Assembly: GCF_900176365.1 (NCBI RefSeq)
Contig: NZ_FWXY01000010.1
Coordinates: 1-64,000 of the forward strand
DNA from: Desulfocicer vacuolatum DSM 3385
GTDB taxonomy: Bacteria > Desulfobacterota > Desulfobacteria > Desulfobacterales > Desulfobacteraceae
DNA length: 64,000 nt
Direction: 5' to 3'
Part shown: positions 9,347-17,692 of the stretch, piece after piece
Layout of the letters: each line of letters opens with the position of its first letter
Numbering within the stretch: the first letter of the stretch is position 1
Translations under genes and position numbers: made by a program
The notes under the pieces: generated by a model
The model's input: only the letters and a program-made list of their open reading frames with translations
Databases searched by the model: none
Told to the model about the DNA's origin: nothing

Positions 9347-9382
9347 CTCAGATTCAGGATGATGCATCATCCTGAATCTGAG
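9347..9382 (+). terminator. Perfect 36-nt palindrome, probable terminator of TRAP operon
   Basis: Two perfect 18-nt arms (CTCAGATTCAGGATGATG and its complement) meet without a loop, 70 bp after the permease stop, followed by TTTAATTG. It is the first strong hairpin after the operon. Confidence 0.6.
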
Positions 9383-9440
9383 TTTAATTGTGCAATGATT
9401 GATTCAGCACAAACATGCCGGAACAACCCAGGTAAAACAA

Positions 9441-9478
9441 AATGGGCCATAATCTGAAAATTCAGATCATGGCCCATT
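9441..9478 (+). terminator. Second strong hairpin downstream of TRAP operon
   Basis: The arms AATGGGCCAT-A-ATCTGA and TCAGAT-C-ATGGCCCATT close a 4-nt loop. With the palindrome 60 bp upstream it makes a tandem terminator or a paired processing signal. The following 400 bp are AT-rich and carry no gene. Confidence 0.5.
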
Positions 9479-9902
9479 GATATTTTGGCATCGGCCAAAG
9501 GAACTGTATGATCAATGATCATTTTTTTTTATTCTAACGGATAAGGCAGATCTTAAAATATGATCAAACAGACAGATGCTGAATCCAAATTCAATCTAAT
9601 CAATTTAAATTATAGATTTTTTTTTATTTTAAAACAAATTGATTTAAAAATTAACAAGGGCATGCCCAGGCTCGGAATATAAATTTCAATTTCGTGGCTG
9701 TTTCAGCACAAAACGTGGCACAATCACCACATAGAGCTATAAAGCCAATATTATCAACAACTTGCTATCACACACCTTTTCAAGGGTGGCGATTTGACCA
9801 CATTCCATGTTTTCATTCTTTCTGAACAAAATTCATACAATAAAATTATTATATCAAAAAAAAGACTGAAAATAAAATACCTTATGATTTTTTTTTATTT
9901 CA

Positions 9903-9918
9903 TGGCATTCCCATTGCA
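9903..9918 (+). promoter_or_regulatory. Candidate sigma-54 (-24/-12) promoter of the CoA-transferase gene
   Basis: TGGCAT-N5-TTGCA matches the sigma-54 consensus TGGCAC-N5-TTGCA at 5 of 6 and 5 of 5 positions, with the invariant GG and GC correctly spaced. It lies 176 bp upstream of the CoA-transferase start. A sigma-54-dependent activator is encoded 4 kb downstream (13950-15785), which supports the reading. The site is seen directly; its activity is inferred. Confidence 0.6.
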
Positions 9919-10093
9919 ATAGACAGTAAGAGAAAGAGACACCCGTCTGACCATAAAAACAAAGCATCCTTATTATGCTTGCTATGCAAAATTAGAAACA
10001 AGAGATTGATTCGCAAAGTGTGATGAACCCAACGGCGATCCACCGGAATCAGCAGAATAAAATAACGCCATCGCAATAGGAGAACTTATCGTA

Positions 10094-11470
10094 ATGAATT
10101 TTTCATCAAAAATTTCCAGGGAATATCAGAGCAAACTAACAAATGCTGAAAATGCAGTTCAGGTGGTTAAATCCGGCGATTGGGTTGATTATGGTGCATT
10201 TGCTACCAATCCGGATCTATTGGATGCCGCATTGGCAAAACGGGTGGATGAACTCCAGGATGTTAAAGTAAGATCCGTGACATTTCCGGGAAAAGCCAAA
10301 GTCGCCACGGCGGACAAGGGCCAGGGGAGTTTCATCTATAACAACTGGCATTTCAGCAGTGGAGATCGTATTAACCATGACAATGGAAATGGCTATTACA
10401 TTCCCTTTGTATACAACGAAGGGCCGTCCCATTATGAAGAGGAAGGAACCCTCCGCACCGATGTCTGCATGATGCGCACCACCCCCATGGATGCCTTTGG
10501 TAACTTTAATTTTGGTGTGGGAAATTCATTCCAAAGGGCTATCCTTGAAAATGCAAAGACCATTATTATTGAAACAAATAACACTCTGCCCCAGTGCCTG
10601 GGCGGCACTGGAGAATCCATTCATATCTCCGAAGTGGATTACGTCGTGGAGTCAGACAATAAACCTATTTTAACCCTCGGTGCCCCCCCCATCACTGAAA
10701 TTGACGAAAAAATTGCAAATTATATTGTGTCAGAAATCCGCGATGGTGCCTGCATCCAACTCGGTATTGGTGGATTGCCCAATGCCGTGGGAAATTTAAT
10801 TTCCCAATCTGATCTCAAAGATCTGGGGGTACACACAGAAATGCTGGCAGATTCCTATCTGCAAATGTTCAAAACGGGCAGGATCACCAATTTAAAGAAA
10901 ACACTGGACCCGGGACGCATGGTATACACCTTTGCCCTGGGAAGCCAGGACCTTTATGATTTTATAGACAATAACCCCAAATGTGCCAGCTATTCCGTGG
11001 GATACACCAACAATCTGGCCAATATTTCAGCCAATGACAATGTGGTGTCCATTAACAATGCCATTGAAGTAGATCTTTATGGCCAGGTTTCTTCAGAATC
11101 TTCAGGTTTCCGTCACATCACCGGTACCGGAGGACAATTTGATTTTGCCTATGGGGCCTATCACTCCAAGGGAGGAAAATCCTTTATTTGTCTCTCTTCC
11201 ACAGTAACCGGTAAAGATGGTGTGGTCAAATCCCGCATCAGGCCTATTTTTGATCCCGGCAGCATAGTTACATTGCCAAGGACCATAACCCAGTATGTGG
11301 TTACAGAATACGGCAAGGTCAACCTCAAGGGTAAATCCACCTGGGAAAGAGCCGAAGCCCTCATCAGCATTGCCCATCCCGATTTCAGGGATGAACTGAT
11401 CCGGGAAGCCCAGGATATGAAAATCTGGGTCAACCGCAATCGCAAGGACTGTATCAACGCAGCAGCATAA
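10094..11470 (+). CDS. Acyl-CoA:acetate CoA-transferase (butyryl-CoA:acetate CoA-transferase-like)
   Basis: Member of the acetyl-CoA hydrolase/transferase family. It moves CoA between acyl-CoA and acetate or a related acid in the cytoplasm. The 458-residue sequence strongly resembles the clostridial butyryl-CoA:acetate CoA-transferases: KSGDWVDYG near the N-terminus, CLGGTGESIHISEVDY, the glycine loop CIQLGIGGLPNAVG, SINNAIEVDLYGQV (expected to hold the catalytic glutamate), GKSFICLSST, and VTEYGKVNLKGKSTWERAEAL at the end. The start has AGGAGAAC upstream. An acyl-CoA dehydrogenase follows after a 370-bp gap holding a MITE, suggesting a shared role in short-chain acyl-CoA oxidation or activation. 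The true acyl donor cannot be told from sequence. Confidence 0.88.
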   Translation: MNFSSKISREYQSKLTNAENAVQVVKSGDWVDYGAFATNPDLLDAALAKRVDELQDVKVRSVTFPGKAKVATADKGQGSFIYNNWHFSSGDRINHDNGNGYYIPFVYNEGPSHYEEEGTLRTDVCMMRTTPMDAFGNFNFGVGNSFQRAILENAKTIIIETNNTLPQCLGGTGESIHISEVDYVVESDNKPILTLGAPPITEIDEKIANYIVSEIRDGACIQLGIGGLPNAVGNLISQSDLKDLGVHTEMLADSYLQMFKTGRITNLKKTLDPGRMVYTFALGSQDLYDFIDNNPKCASYSVGYTNNLANISANDNVVSINNAIEVDLYGQVSSESSGFRHITGTGGQFDFAYGAYHSKGGKSFICLSSTVTGKDGVVKSRIRPIFDPGSIVTLPRTITQYVVTEYGKVNLKGKSTWERAEALISIAHPDFRDELIREAQDMKIWVNRNRKDCINAAA

Positions 11471-11547
11471 TTGCCACAGACAGATCCTGTTTTGATGTAA
11501 ATCTTAATTCTGATCCGGCTTTGCCCAATCTGACAGACACAACGAAT

Positions 11548-11588
11548 ATTGAAATACGCCTCTGATTTTCGGAGTATTTCATATAAAA
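11548..11588 (-). repeat. Fragment of hairpin repeat family B at MITE insertion site
   Basis: The hairpin GAAATACGCC/GGAGTATTTC with loop TCTGATTTTC, then CATATAA, matches the central part of the family B copies at 56172-56320 and 62450-62594 read on the other strand. The MITE duplicates the ATATAAAA at its end, so the MITE appears to have inserted into a family B remnant. Confidence 0.6.
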
Positions 11589-11772
11589 CTCAACTTTCGG
11601 TGTTCGCATTTCGTGGTGGGGTCAGGCTTTCGTTATTGACATTATCGAGGCTTTTTTCGTTGGCAAAGGCCTTGGTCGATAACATCAATAACAAAAGCCT
11701 GACCCCGTCGGCACACTGACCCCATCGGTACATTTAAAAATGCCAGCTTTGAAATGAAGCCCGAAAGTTGAG
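11589..11772 (+). mobile_element. MITE-like element, copy 1 (184 bp)
   Basis: Non-coding element bounded by the 12-bp terminal inverted repeats CTCAACTTTCGG and CCGAAAGTTGAG and flanked on both sides by the 8-bp direct repeat ATATAAAA (11581-11588 and 11773-11780). Its middle is a long imperfect hairpin with arms GGGGTCAGGCTTTCGTTATTG and CAATAACAAAAGCCTGACCC. A second copy of equal length lies at 56367-56550 in inverse orientation and differs at 2 of 184 positions. No transposase with these ends is in the window. It sits between the CoA-transferase and acyl-CoA dehydrogenase genes. Confidence 0.85.
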
Positions 11773-11838
11773 ATATAAAAAAAAACATTAAACTAACATA
11801 CTAATATTCCAACGTTTTATGAGGAAGGAGCAAGTAAT

Positions 11839-13641
11839 ATGGCGCAACTAATCGCAGACAGAAGAGACATTGATTTTGTACTCCACGAACAACTGGAAGT
11901 TGAAAATTTAACAAAAGCGGAAAAATTCAGCGAATTTGGTAAAAAAACCATTGATCTCATCGTGTCTGAAGCCAGGAATCTGGCGGTGAAAGAGATGCTC
12001 CCCCTGCAGAAACCCAGCGACGAAGGATGTGAATTTAACAATGGCGAAGTAAAAGTTCCCGAAGGTTTTCACAAAGCCATGGAAGCTTACAACGAAGGCG
12101 AATGGCTTGCCATGACCGATGATCCCCAATGGGGTGGACAGGGCATGCCCAAAAGTGTGGGCATGGCAGCCAACGAATATTTTTACGGTGCCTGTAACTC
12201 TTTTATGCTGTACAATCTGTTGACCCACGGTGCAGCCAAGCTGGTAGAAACATTTGGTACTGACGCACAAAAAGAGACCTATCTTAAAAACATGCTTTCC
12301 GGAAAATGGGCAGGTACCATGCTGCTCACAGAGCCCGATGCCGGATCTGACCTGGCGGCTGTATCCACCATTGCAAAGGACAACGGCGACGGCACCTACT
12401 CCCTTGAAGGTAATAAAATATTTATTTCCGGCGGCGAGCACAACCTAACGGAAAATATTATCCATCCTGTGCTTGCAAGGCTGGAAGATGCGCCTGAAGG
12501 CATTAAAGGAATATCTCTGTTCCTGGCTCCCAAGTTTCTGGTAAATGAAGACGGCACCCCTGGGGAATTCAACAATGTGGTGTGCACCGGTATTGAAGAA
12601 AAAATGGGACTCCACGGCTCCTCCACCTGCTCCCTGGAACTGGGGGGAAAAGGTCAGTGCACCGCCACCTTGCTTGGAGAAAAAAACAAGGGCATGGCAG
12701 CCATGTTTCTGATGATGAACGAAGCCCGTCAGATGGTGGGTCTCCAGGGATTTGCCAATGCCTCGGCATCCTATCTCTATGCCGTGAATTATGCCAGGGA
12801 AAGGGTACAAAGCAAGGGGCTCACAGATCCTGTGGGTTCCAAGGCCATCTCCATCATTAATCATCCTGATGTGAAAAGACAATTGCTCATGATGAAATCC
12901 TGGGTGGAAGGTATCAGAAGCCTTATTTATTATGGTGGATTATGCCATGACCGCATTGCCATTTCATCGGATGATGCAGAAAAGAAACAGCTCTCCACAT
13001 TGCTTGAGGTGTTAACGCCCATTATCAAAGGATATGTGACAGATAAAGCCTTTGAGGTATGTAACCACGGCATCCAGATTTATGGCGGTTATGGATTCAT
13101 AGAAGAATTCCCCGTGGCCCAGCTGTTAAGGGATTCCAGAATTTTCATGCTCTATGAAGGCACCAACGGCATTCAGTCCATGGATCTCATGGGCCGTAAA
13201 CTGACCATGTACAACGGAGAACCGTTTAAATATTTTCTGGAACAGGTTCAACGGGTGATCTCTGTATCCAAAACAGTGGATGAAGTGGCCCCCATGGCCG
13301 ACAGCCTGGAAAGCTTTTTTGCAGAATACACAGAACTTGCCCAGCATCTTGCCCACATGCCCCAGTCGGGTAAAGTACTTGATGCCTTTGCTTTTTCCCA
13401 TCCTTTCATGGAAGTAACAGGCGATCTTGTCATGGCATGGATGCTGCTGTGGCGGGCAGGTGTGGCAGCACCTAAAATCGGTAAAAAGAAAAAAGACACC
13501 GCCTTTTATCAGGGTCAGATTCAAACGGCCCGATTTTTTATCAACACTATTTTGCCCATCACCCGGGGACGTCTTGATGCCATCCGCAGGGGTGACGCCG
13601 TTGCCGCAGAAATGGAAGACGCGGCCTTTGGGGGAAAATAA
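11839..13641 (+). CDS. Acyl-CoA dehydrogenase, long form (about 600 residues)
   Basis: FAD-dependent acyl-CoA dehydrogenase of the longer type with a C-terminal extension, as in the DmdC-like group. Visible landmarks are the middle-domain motif TMLLTEPDAGSDLAAV, then FISGGEH, the helical-domain stretch QIYGGYGFIEEFPVAQLLRD, and the base-carrying segment MLYEGTNGIQS. Residues beyond about 470 form the extra domain. The ribosome site GGAAGGAG lies 9 bp before ATG 11839. It oxidises an acyl-CoA to the enoyl-CoA and passes electrons to ETF; the substrate is unknown. With the upstream CoA-transferase and the downstream sigma-54 activator it forms a plausible carboxylic-acid utilisation cluster. 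Confidence 0.93.
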   Translation: MAQLIADRRDIDFVLHEQLEVENLTKAEKFSEFGKKTIDLIVSEARNLAVKEMLPLQKPSDEGCEFNNGEVKVPEGFHKAMEAYNEGEWLAMTDDPQWGGQGMPKSVGMAANEYFYGACNSFMLYNLLTHGAAKLVETFGTDAQKETYLKNMLSGKWAGTMLLTEPDAGSDLAAVSTIAKDNGDGTYSLEGNKIFISGGEHNLTENIIHPVLARLEDAPEGIKGISLFLAPKFLVNEDGTPGEFNNVVCTGIEEKMGLHGSSTCSLELGGKGQCTATLLGEKNKGMAAMFLMMNEARQMVGLQGFANASASYLYAVNYARERVQSKGLTDPVGSKAISIINHPDVKRQLLMMKSWVEGIRSLIYYGGLCHDRIAISSDDAEKKQLSTLLEVLTPIIKGYVTDKAFEVCNHGIQIYGGYGFIEEFPVAQLLRDSRIFMLYEGTNGIQSMDLMGRKLTMYNGEPFKYFLEQVQRVISVSKTVDEVAPMADSLESFFAEYTELAQHLAHMPQSGKVLDAFAFSHPFMEVTGDLVMAWMLLWRAGVAAPKIGKKKKDTAFYQGQIQTARFFINTILPITRGRLDAIRRGDAVAAEMEDAAFGGK

Positions 13642-13670
13642 AACCGGATAAATTTTCAACATCGGCTATG

Positions 13671-13832
13671 GGCAGGCCAAGGTCAAAATAAGGTCTGCCT
13701 GTGGCAGTTATAAATAAATGGGGGCAGATTTGCATTATTGGTATTGTGATCCCAAACTCATGGAAATCCTGGCAAACAACAATAATCCCAATAATGCAAA
13801 TCCAGGCCCCCTACAAATTCGACCCTCATTTC
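13671..13832. repeat. Hairpin repeats between acyl-CoA dehydrogenase and activator genes
   Basis: This non-coding gap begins with a short family B fragment (GGTCTGCCTGTGGCAGTTATA, 13691-13711). It continues with a separate inverted repeat of about 95 bp, with arms GGGGGCAGATTTGCATTATTGG and CCAATAATGCAAATCCAGGCCCCC around TCATGGAAATCC. That hairpin could terminate transcription but looks like another dispersed palindrome. No small gene is evident up to 13949. Confidence 0.65.
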
Positions 13833-13949
13833 CCATCCGCAATATATAGACCCACACACAAAAAAACAGAGCAACATATTGTGGATAAAATTTTACAGAC
13901 TGACTTTTTACAGGGGCATCAACCTTAACTCTTGATTTTATAAAATGAC

Positions 13950-15785
13950 GTGTTAATTATGTTAATTATGAATAAAGATTTGAAACATAACACCGCCCCT
14001 GAGCATGACCTGGAAGCATTTGTAAAAGCCCGGACAGAAGTCCTTCGTCAAGAAAAAGAGATGTATCGAAGTGTCTTTGAAAATACGGGCACAGGCACCA
14101 TCATCATTGACAATGACATGCTCATCCTTTTTGCCAATGCCCAGTTTGCGGCCCTGACCGGGTATGAAAAAAGCGAAATTGAAAATGCCATGCGCTGGTC
14201 AGAATTTGTCATCCCCGAAGACAATAAAAAAATGCAGTATTACCACTATGGCCGCCGCAAGGGAAGCCCAGACATCCCCACTGAATATGAATGCCGCATC
14301 TTTAACAAAGATGGAGATATTAAAAATATCTACATGAAGGTGGGCATGATTCCCGGAACCACCCGCAGTATTGCCTCTTTCATGGACATCACCCAGCGAA
14401 AGGTGGCTGAAAAACGCTTAAGTGAAAGCGAATCCCAGCTCAAAAGTATTGTCAGTGCCTTTGAAGGTTTTATTTTTACCCTTTCCTGGGATTATAAAAT
14501 CACATTCATGAACACCACTTTAACGGCCCGGGTGGGATATGATGCCATTGGTGAAAAATGCTATCGCGTGGTCCATGGCCTGAAATTTCCCTGCCCCTGG
14601 TGTCAATTAAAGGATGTCTTCATGGGGGAGGTATCCAAAAGAGAAGATAAAAGCCCCCGGGACGGGAGATGGTACTCTGTAATTCAATCCCCGAGTTACA
14701 GCCGGTTTGACAAAGTTTCCGGGGTCCAGACCATCATGATGGACATCACCGAGCGAAAACAGCAGGAAGAAAAAATAGCAGAACATGCCAATTACTATCG
14801 AAGTGAAAATAAAATACTTCGTTCTGTGATGAAAGACCGGTACCGTTTTGGGGAAATCATCGGAAAAAGTGCCCCCATGCAAAGCGTATATGACCTTATT
14901 TTAAGGGCTGCTGCCAGCGATGCCCATGTGATTATTACCGGTGAATCAGGCACAGGAAAAGAGCTGGTTGCCAGCGCCATACATAAATTAAGTTCCCGTT
15001 CCAAGCATAAATTTGTTCCAGTCAATTGCGGTGCCATCAGTGAAAATATCATAGAAAGTGAGTTTTTCGGATACCGCAAAGGTGCATTCACAGGCGCAGA
15101 CAAGGATAAAAACGGATTTCTGGACACAGCAGACAAAGGCACTTTGTTTCTGGATGAAATCGGGGACATTGGCCTTAACATACAGGTTAAACTGTTAAGA
15201 AGTATTGAAGGCGGCGGATTTACCCCGGTGGGGGGCAATGAGTTGAAAAAACCGGACCTTCGCATTGTGGCGGCCACCAACAAAAATCTTAAGAACCTGG
15301 TAAAAGAAGGCCTTATGAGAGAGGATTTTTTTTACAGAATTAATATCATCCCCATTAAGCTGCCTCCATTAAGGGAACGGAAAGAAGATCTGCCCCTGTT
15401 GATTCGCCATTTTCTATCAAAATATGATAAAAATCTGATCCCCCCCATGGACAAACATGTCATGGATGCCTTTATCAACCACAACTGGCCGGGCAATGTC
15501 AGAGAACTGCAAAATACCCTGGATCGGTATGTGACTTTAAATGAATGTGAATTTCTTGATACCTTTGCAGAGCCGGAACCCCATGGGGATGAGAGTTTAC
15601 ATCCCCAGGACATGGAAGCCGGACCGGGGGATAAAAATTTAAATGAAATTCTGGCCACAGTGGAAAAACGCATCATCACCAAGGCCCTGGAAGATAACAG
15701 ATGGCTGAAATCCAAAACCGCTGCCTGCCTTGGCATCCACAGAAAGACCCTGTTCACTAAAATGAAAAAACACCGTTTGGAATAA
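13950..15785 (+). CDS. PAS-domain sigma-54-dependent transcriptional activator
   Basis: Enhancer-binding protein for sigma-54 RNA polymerase. Two PAS domains cover about residues 40-150 and 155-275; the second holds the cysteine pattern CYRVVHG...CPWC, which may bind a cofactor or sense redox. The AAA+ core (about 295-530) has Walker A GESGTGKE, the sigma-54 contact loop GAFTGA, Walker B GTLFLDEIGD and the arginine-containing PGNVREL segment. A Fis-type helix-turn-helix ends the protein (KTAACLGIHRKTLFTKMKKH). Three in-frame starts are possible (GTG 13950, ATG 13959, ATG 13968), none with a strong ribosome site. There is no receiver domain, so activation is by ligand or redox signal. A likely target is the -24/-12 element at 9903. 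Confidence 0.93.
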   Translation: MLIMLIMNKDLKHNTAPEHDLEAFVKARTEVLRQEKEMYRSVFENTGTGTIIIDNDMLILFANAQFAALTGYEKSEIENAMRWSEFVIPEDNKKMQYYHYGRRKGSPDIPTEYECRIFNKDGDIKNIYMKVGMIPGTTRSIASFMDITQRKVAEKRLSESESQLKSIVSAFEGFIFTLSWDYKITFMNTTLTARVGYDAIGEKCYRVVHGLKFPCPWCQLKDVFMGEVSKREDKSPRDGRWYSVIQSPSYSRFDKVSGVQTIMMDITERKQQEEKIAEHANYYRSENKILRSVMKDRYRFGEIIGKSAPMQSVYDLILRAAASDAHVIITGESGTGKELVASAIHKLSSRSKHKFVPVNCGAISENIIESEFFGYRKGAFTGADKDKNGFLDTADKGTLFLDEIGDIGLNIQVKLLRSIEGGGFTPVGGNELKKPDLRIVAATNKNLKNLVKEGLMREDFFYRINIIPIKLPPLRERKEDLPLLIRHFLSKYDKNLIPPMDKHVMDAFINHNWPGNVRELQNTLDRYVTLNECEFLDTFAEPEPHGDESLHPQDMEAGPGDKNLNEILATVEKRIITKALEDNRWLKSKTAACLGIHRKTLFTKMKKHRLE

Positions 15786-15834
15786 ATAAAGCTCATAACG
15801 CTTAATCGTTAAAAACCTGTCCCTGACAAAAAGA

Positions 15835-16656
15835 TCACACAACAGACCTGTATGTGCTTTTCTGAAAACAAACCTTTTCAGTGGCATCCCCCCATTTTTT
15901 ACCCTGCTCCAGCAGCTGAAAAAACAGCTCACTGTCTTTTACCACACGTCCCCCCACCACATCCACCCCCCGGGCAAACACAGGATCAGGAAAATAGCCT
16001 GCCGTGGGTCCCACAATGGAGACAAATGCCCCGGGATCACAATGTGTCATGATATTATCCAAAGAATTGTTTAATATGGTGGTACTTGTGCAGAGTACTT
16101 TATTGCATGTTTTCAACTCTCTGGGGTCCAGAGTGATGTTCAAACGGGGGAATTTTTCCTTTAATTCCGGTTTTTTTTCCAGAATCACAAGATCGGCCCC
16201 TGTTTTTTTAATGGCCCCCATGAGCGGCATGAAAAGCCCCACCATACCGATGCGATCCCCGGCACAAAGATTCAAAAGCCCCAGAGAATCACTGGTGCTG
16301 TCCACTTCAACCCCCATCTTCACCATGGCAAAATGAGAAATGGCATTGATGGCAGCCAGGCTGATCATCTCTTTAACCGGATCATCAGAGCCAAACTCCA
16401 GGGCAAAGGCAACAGGGTCTTTACCGATGAATTGGTCCGGATGCAGTTTATTATATAAATCAGCCCCCGTTGCATCCCCAATCAACACAAAGCTGATACC
16501 TGCTGCCCCCTGCCCAAGCCCCATGGCCATGAACTCGGCGTTTCTGGGTTGCCCGCCCCGGTACAGGGGAGGAAAAAACATTTTGTCAATGGGCGGAACG
16601 GAAAACCGATCTGCCAGGGTTGTTATAATTTTTCGAAATTCATCTTTCATAGCCAT
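15835..16656 (-). CDS. DUF364-family protein (putative heavy-metal chelation domain)
   Basis: About 273-residue cytoplasmic protein with the DUF364 fold, a family annotated as a putative metal chelatin domain of unproven function. The core is visible in RIGMVGLFMPLMGAIKKTGADLVILEKKPEL, followed by LNNSLDNIMTHCDPGAFVSIVGPTAGYFPD, which fits the family's switch of Rossmann-like strands. ATG 16656 follows GGGAG and is preferred over the upstream in-frame start at 16743. It is divergent from a TetR regulator at 16855, which may control it. A second, shorter DUF364 gene lies at 34898-35626. Confidence 0.75.
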   Translation of the reverse strand: MAMKDEFRKIITTLADRFSVPPIDKMFFPPLYRGGQPRNAEFMAMGLGQGAAGISFVLIGDATGADLYNKLHPDQFIGKDPVAFALEFGSDDPVKEMISLAAINAISHFAMVKMGVEVDSTSDSLGLLNLCAGDRIGMVGLFMPLMGAIKKTGADLVILEKKPELKEKFPRLNITLDPRELKTCNKVLCTSTTILNNSLDNIMTHCDPGAFVSIVGPTAGYFPDPVFARGVDVVGGRVVKDSELFFQLLEQGKKWGDATEKVCFQKSTYRSVV

Positions 16657-16854
16657 TATATTATCTCCCAACTCCACATAAATTATGATTCTTCCGCAGC
16701 GCCTTAGGCAGCCCTGCTCTGTTTGTTTTGTGTTATCGATCATTTCTCTGACAAAGTCAATTCTTGCAACTCAAAATTATTCGCTTGACTAAATTTAATC
16801 AATCGTATAGATTTCATAGTGATAATGAATCACATTCACCGGCCAAGGAGCAAT

Positions 16855-17508
16855 ATGGGTACCTACGCGAGCAGTAAACAGACCAGAGAACTCTTAATCA
16901 ATGCAGCAGGAGAACTGGTGGCACAGCTGGGGTTCAGCAATGTTTCCACCAGAGCCGTTGCTGATAAAGCAGAACAGAACATCGGCAGCATCCATTACCA
17001 TTTCAAATCAAAGGACAACTTGTTCCAGGCCATGATCAAAAGCGCCACCCAGCCGGTTCGAAACAATCCCCTGGCCGGTATTATCAAGGCCCATGAAAAG
17101 GACTTGGACTCCCCGGAGGGGCAGTCAAGGATGCTGCGCCGCATCATCCATTCCAAGATCAAAGAAATTTTTAACTCCCAAAGACCCTGGTGGCATAACA
17201 AAGTTATTTATCAAGTCCTCCGGGCCGAGGAAAATCTCTTGAAAATCATGCGGGATGAGGTGATCAAGCCGGAACTGGCAGCCCTGGAAAAATTGTTTTT
17301 ATCCATTGATCCCACCATGGACAAAGACGACGCTTTTGTGCAGACAGTTCTCACCATGTCCCCCATCATCTACCACGCTGAAAATGCAGAAAATATTTTA
17401 AAATTCATGGGTAAAAAAATCTATGCAGACCATTATCTTCAAAAACTTGAGGATAAAATCGTACGTCAGAACCAGCTGCTTCTGGGATTGCCCCCGGATG
17501 GACAATAA
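16855..17508 (+). CDS. TetR/AcrR-family transcriptional regulator
   Basis: Repressor-type regulator of 217 residues. The N-terminal helix-turn-helix is clear (LINAAGELVAQLGFSNVSTRA, then NIGSIHYHFKSKDNLF). The remaining 150 residues are a helical ligand-binding domain. ATG 16855 has AAGGAGC six bases upstream; an in-frame ATG at 16825 is less likely. It is encoded divergently from the DUF364 gene and upstream of an RND efflux operon. TetR proteins in this position usually repress the pump genes, which is the likely role here. Confidence 0.92.
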   Translation: MGTYASSKQTRELLINAAGELVAQLGFSNVSTRAVADKAEQNIGSIHYHFKSKDNLFQAMIKSATQPVRNNPLAGIIKAHEKDLDSPEGQSRMLRRIIHSKIKEIFNSQRPWWHNKVIYQVLRAEENLLKIMRDEVIKPELAALEKLFLSIDPTMDKDDAFVQTVLTMSPIIYHAENAENILKFMGKKIYADHYLQKLEDKIVRQNQLLLGLPPDGQ

Positions 17509-17616
17509 CGGAAGTGGGGTCGGCCTGCCAATGATTACGGGTGCCCCAATTATGACCAAGCTCGATAATGCAATGGCATGATGGGTCCCGTGACTGCCCT
17601 TGGCAGAACCGTGGGG

Positions 17617-17660
17617 GCCATAATACCATTTTCAATATTTGTTGTGTCCCCCAGGACATG
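17617..17660 (+). repeat. Palindromic repeat family A, partial copy
   Basis: CCATAATACCATTTTCAATA followed by TTTGTTGTGTCCCCCAGGACATG matches the right-hand module of family A seen at 1290-1336 and 62710-62755. The preceding 90 bp (17525-17616) contain only a diverged hairpin. It ends 33 bp before the efflux operon start. Confidence 0.7.
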
Positions 17661-17692
17661 ACCAGGATAAGAACCCCATCAAGGAAAATCTC

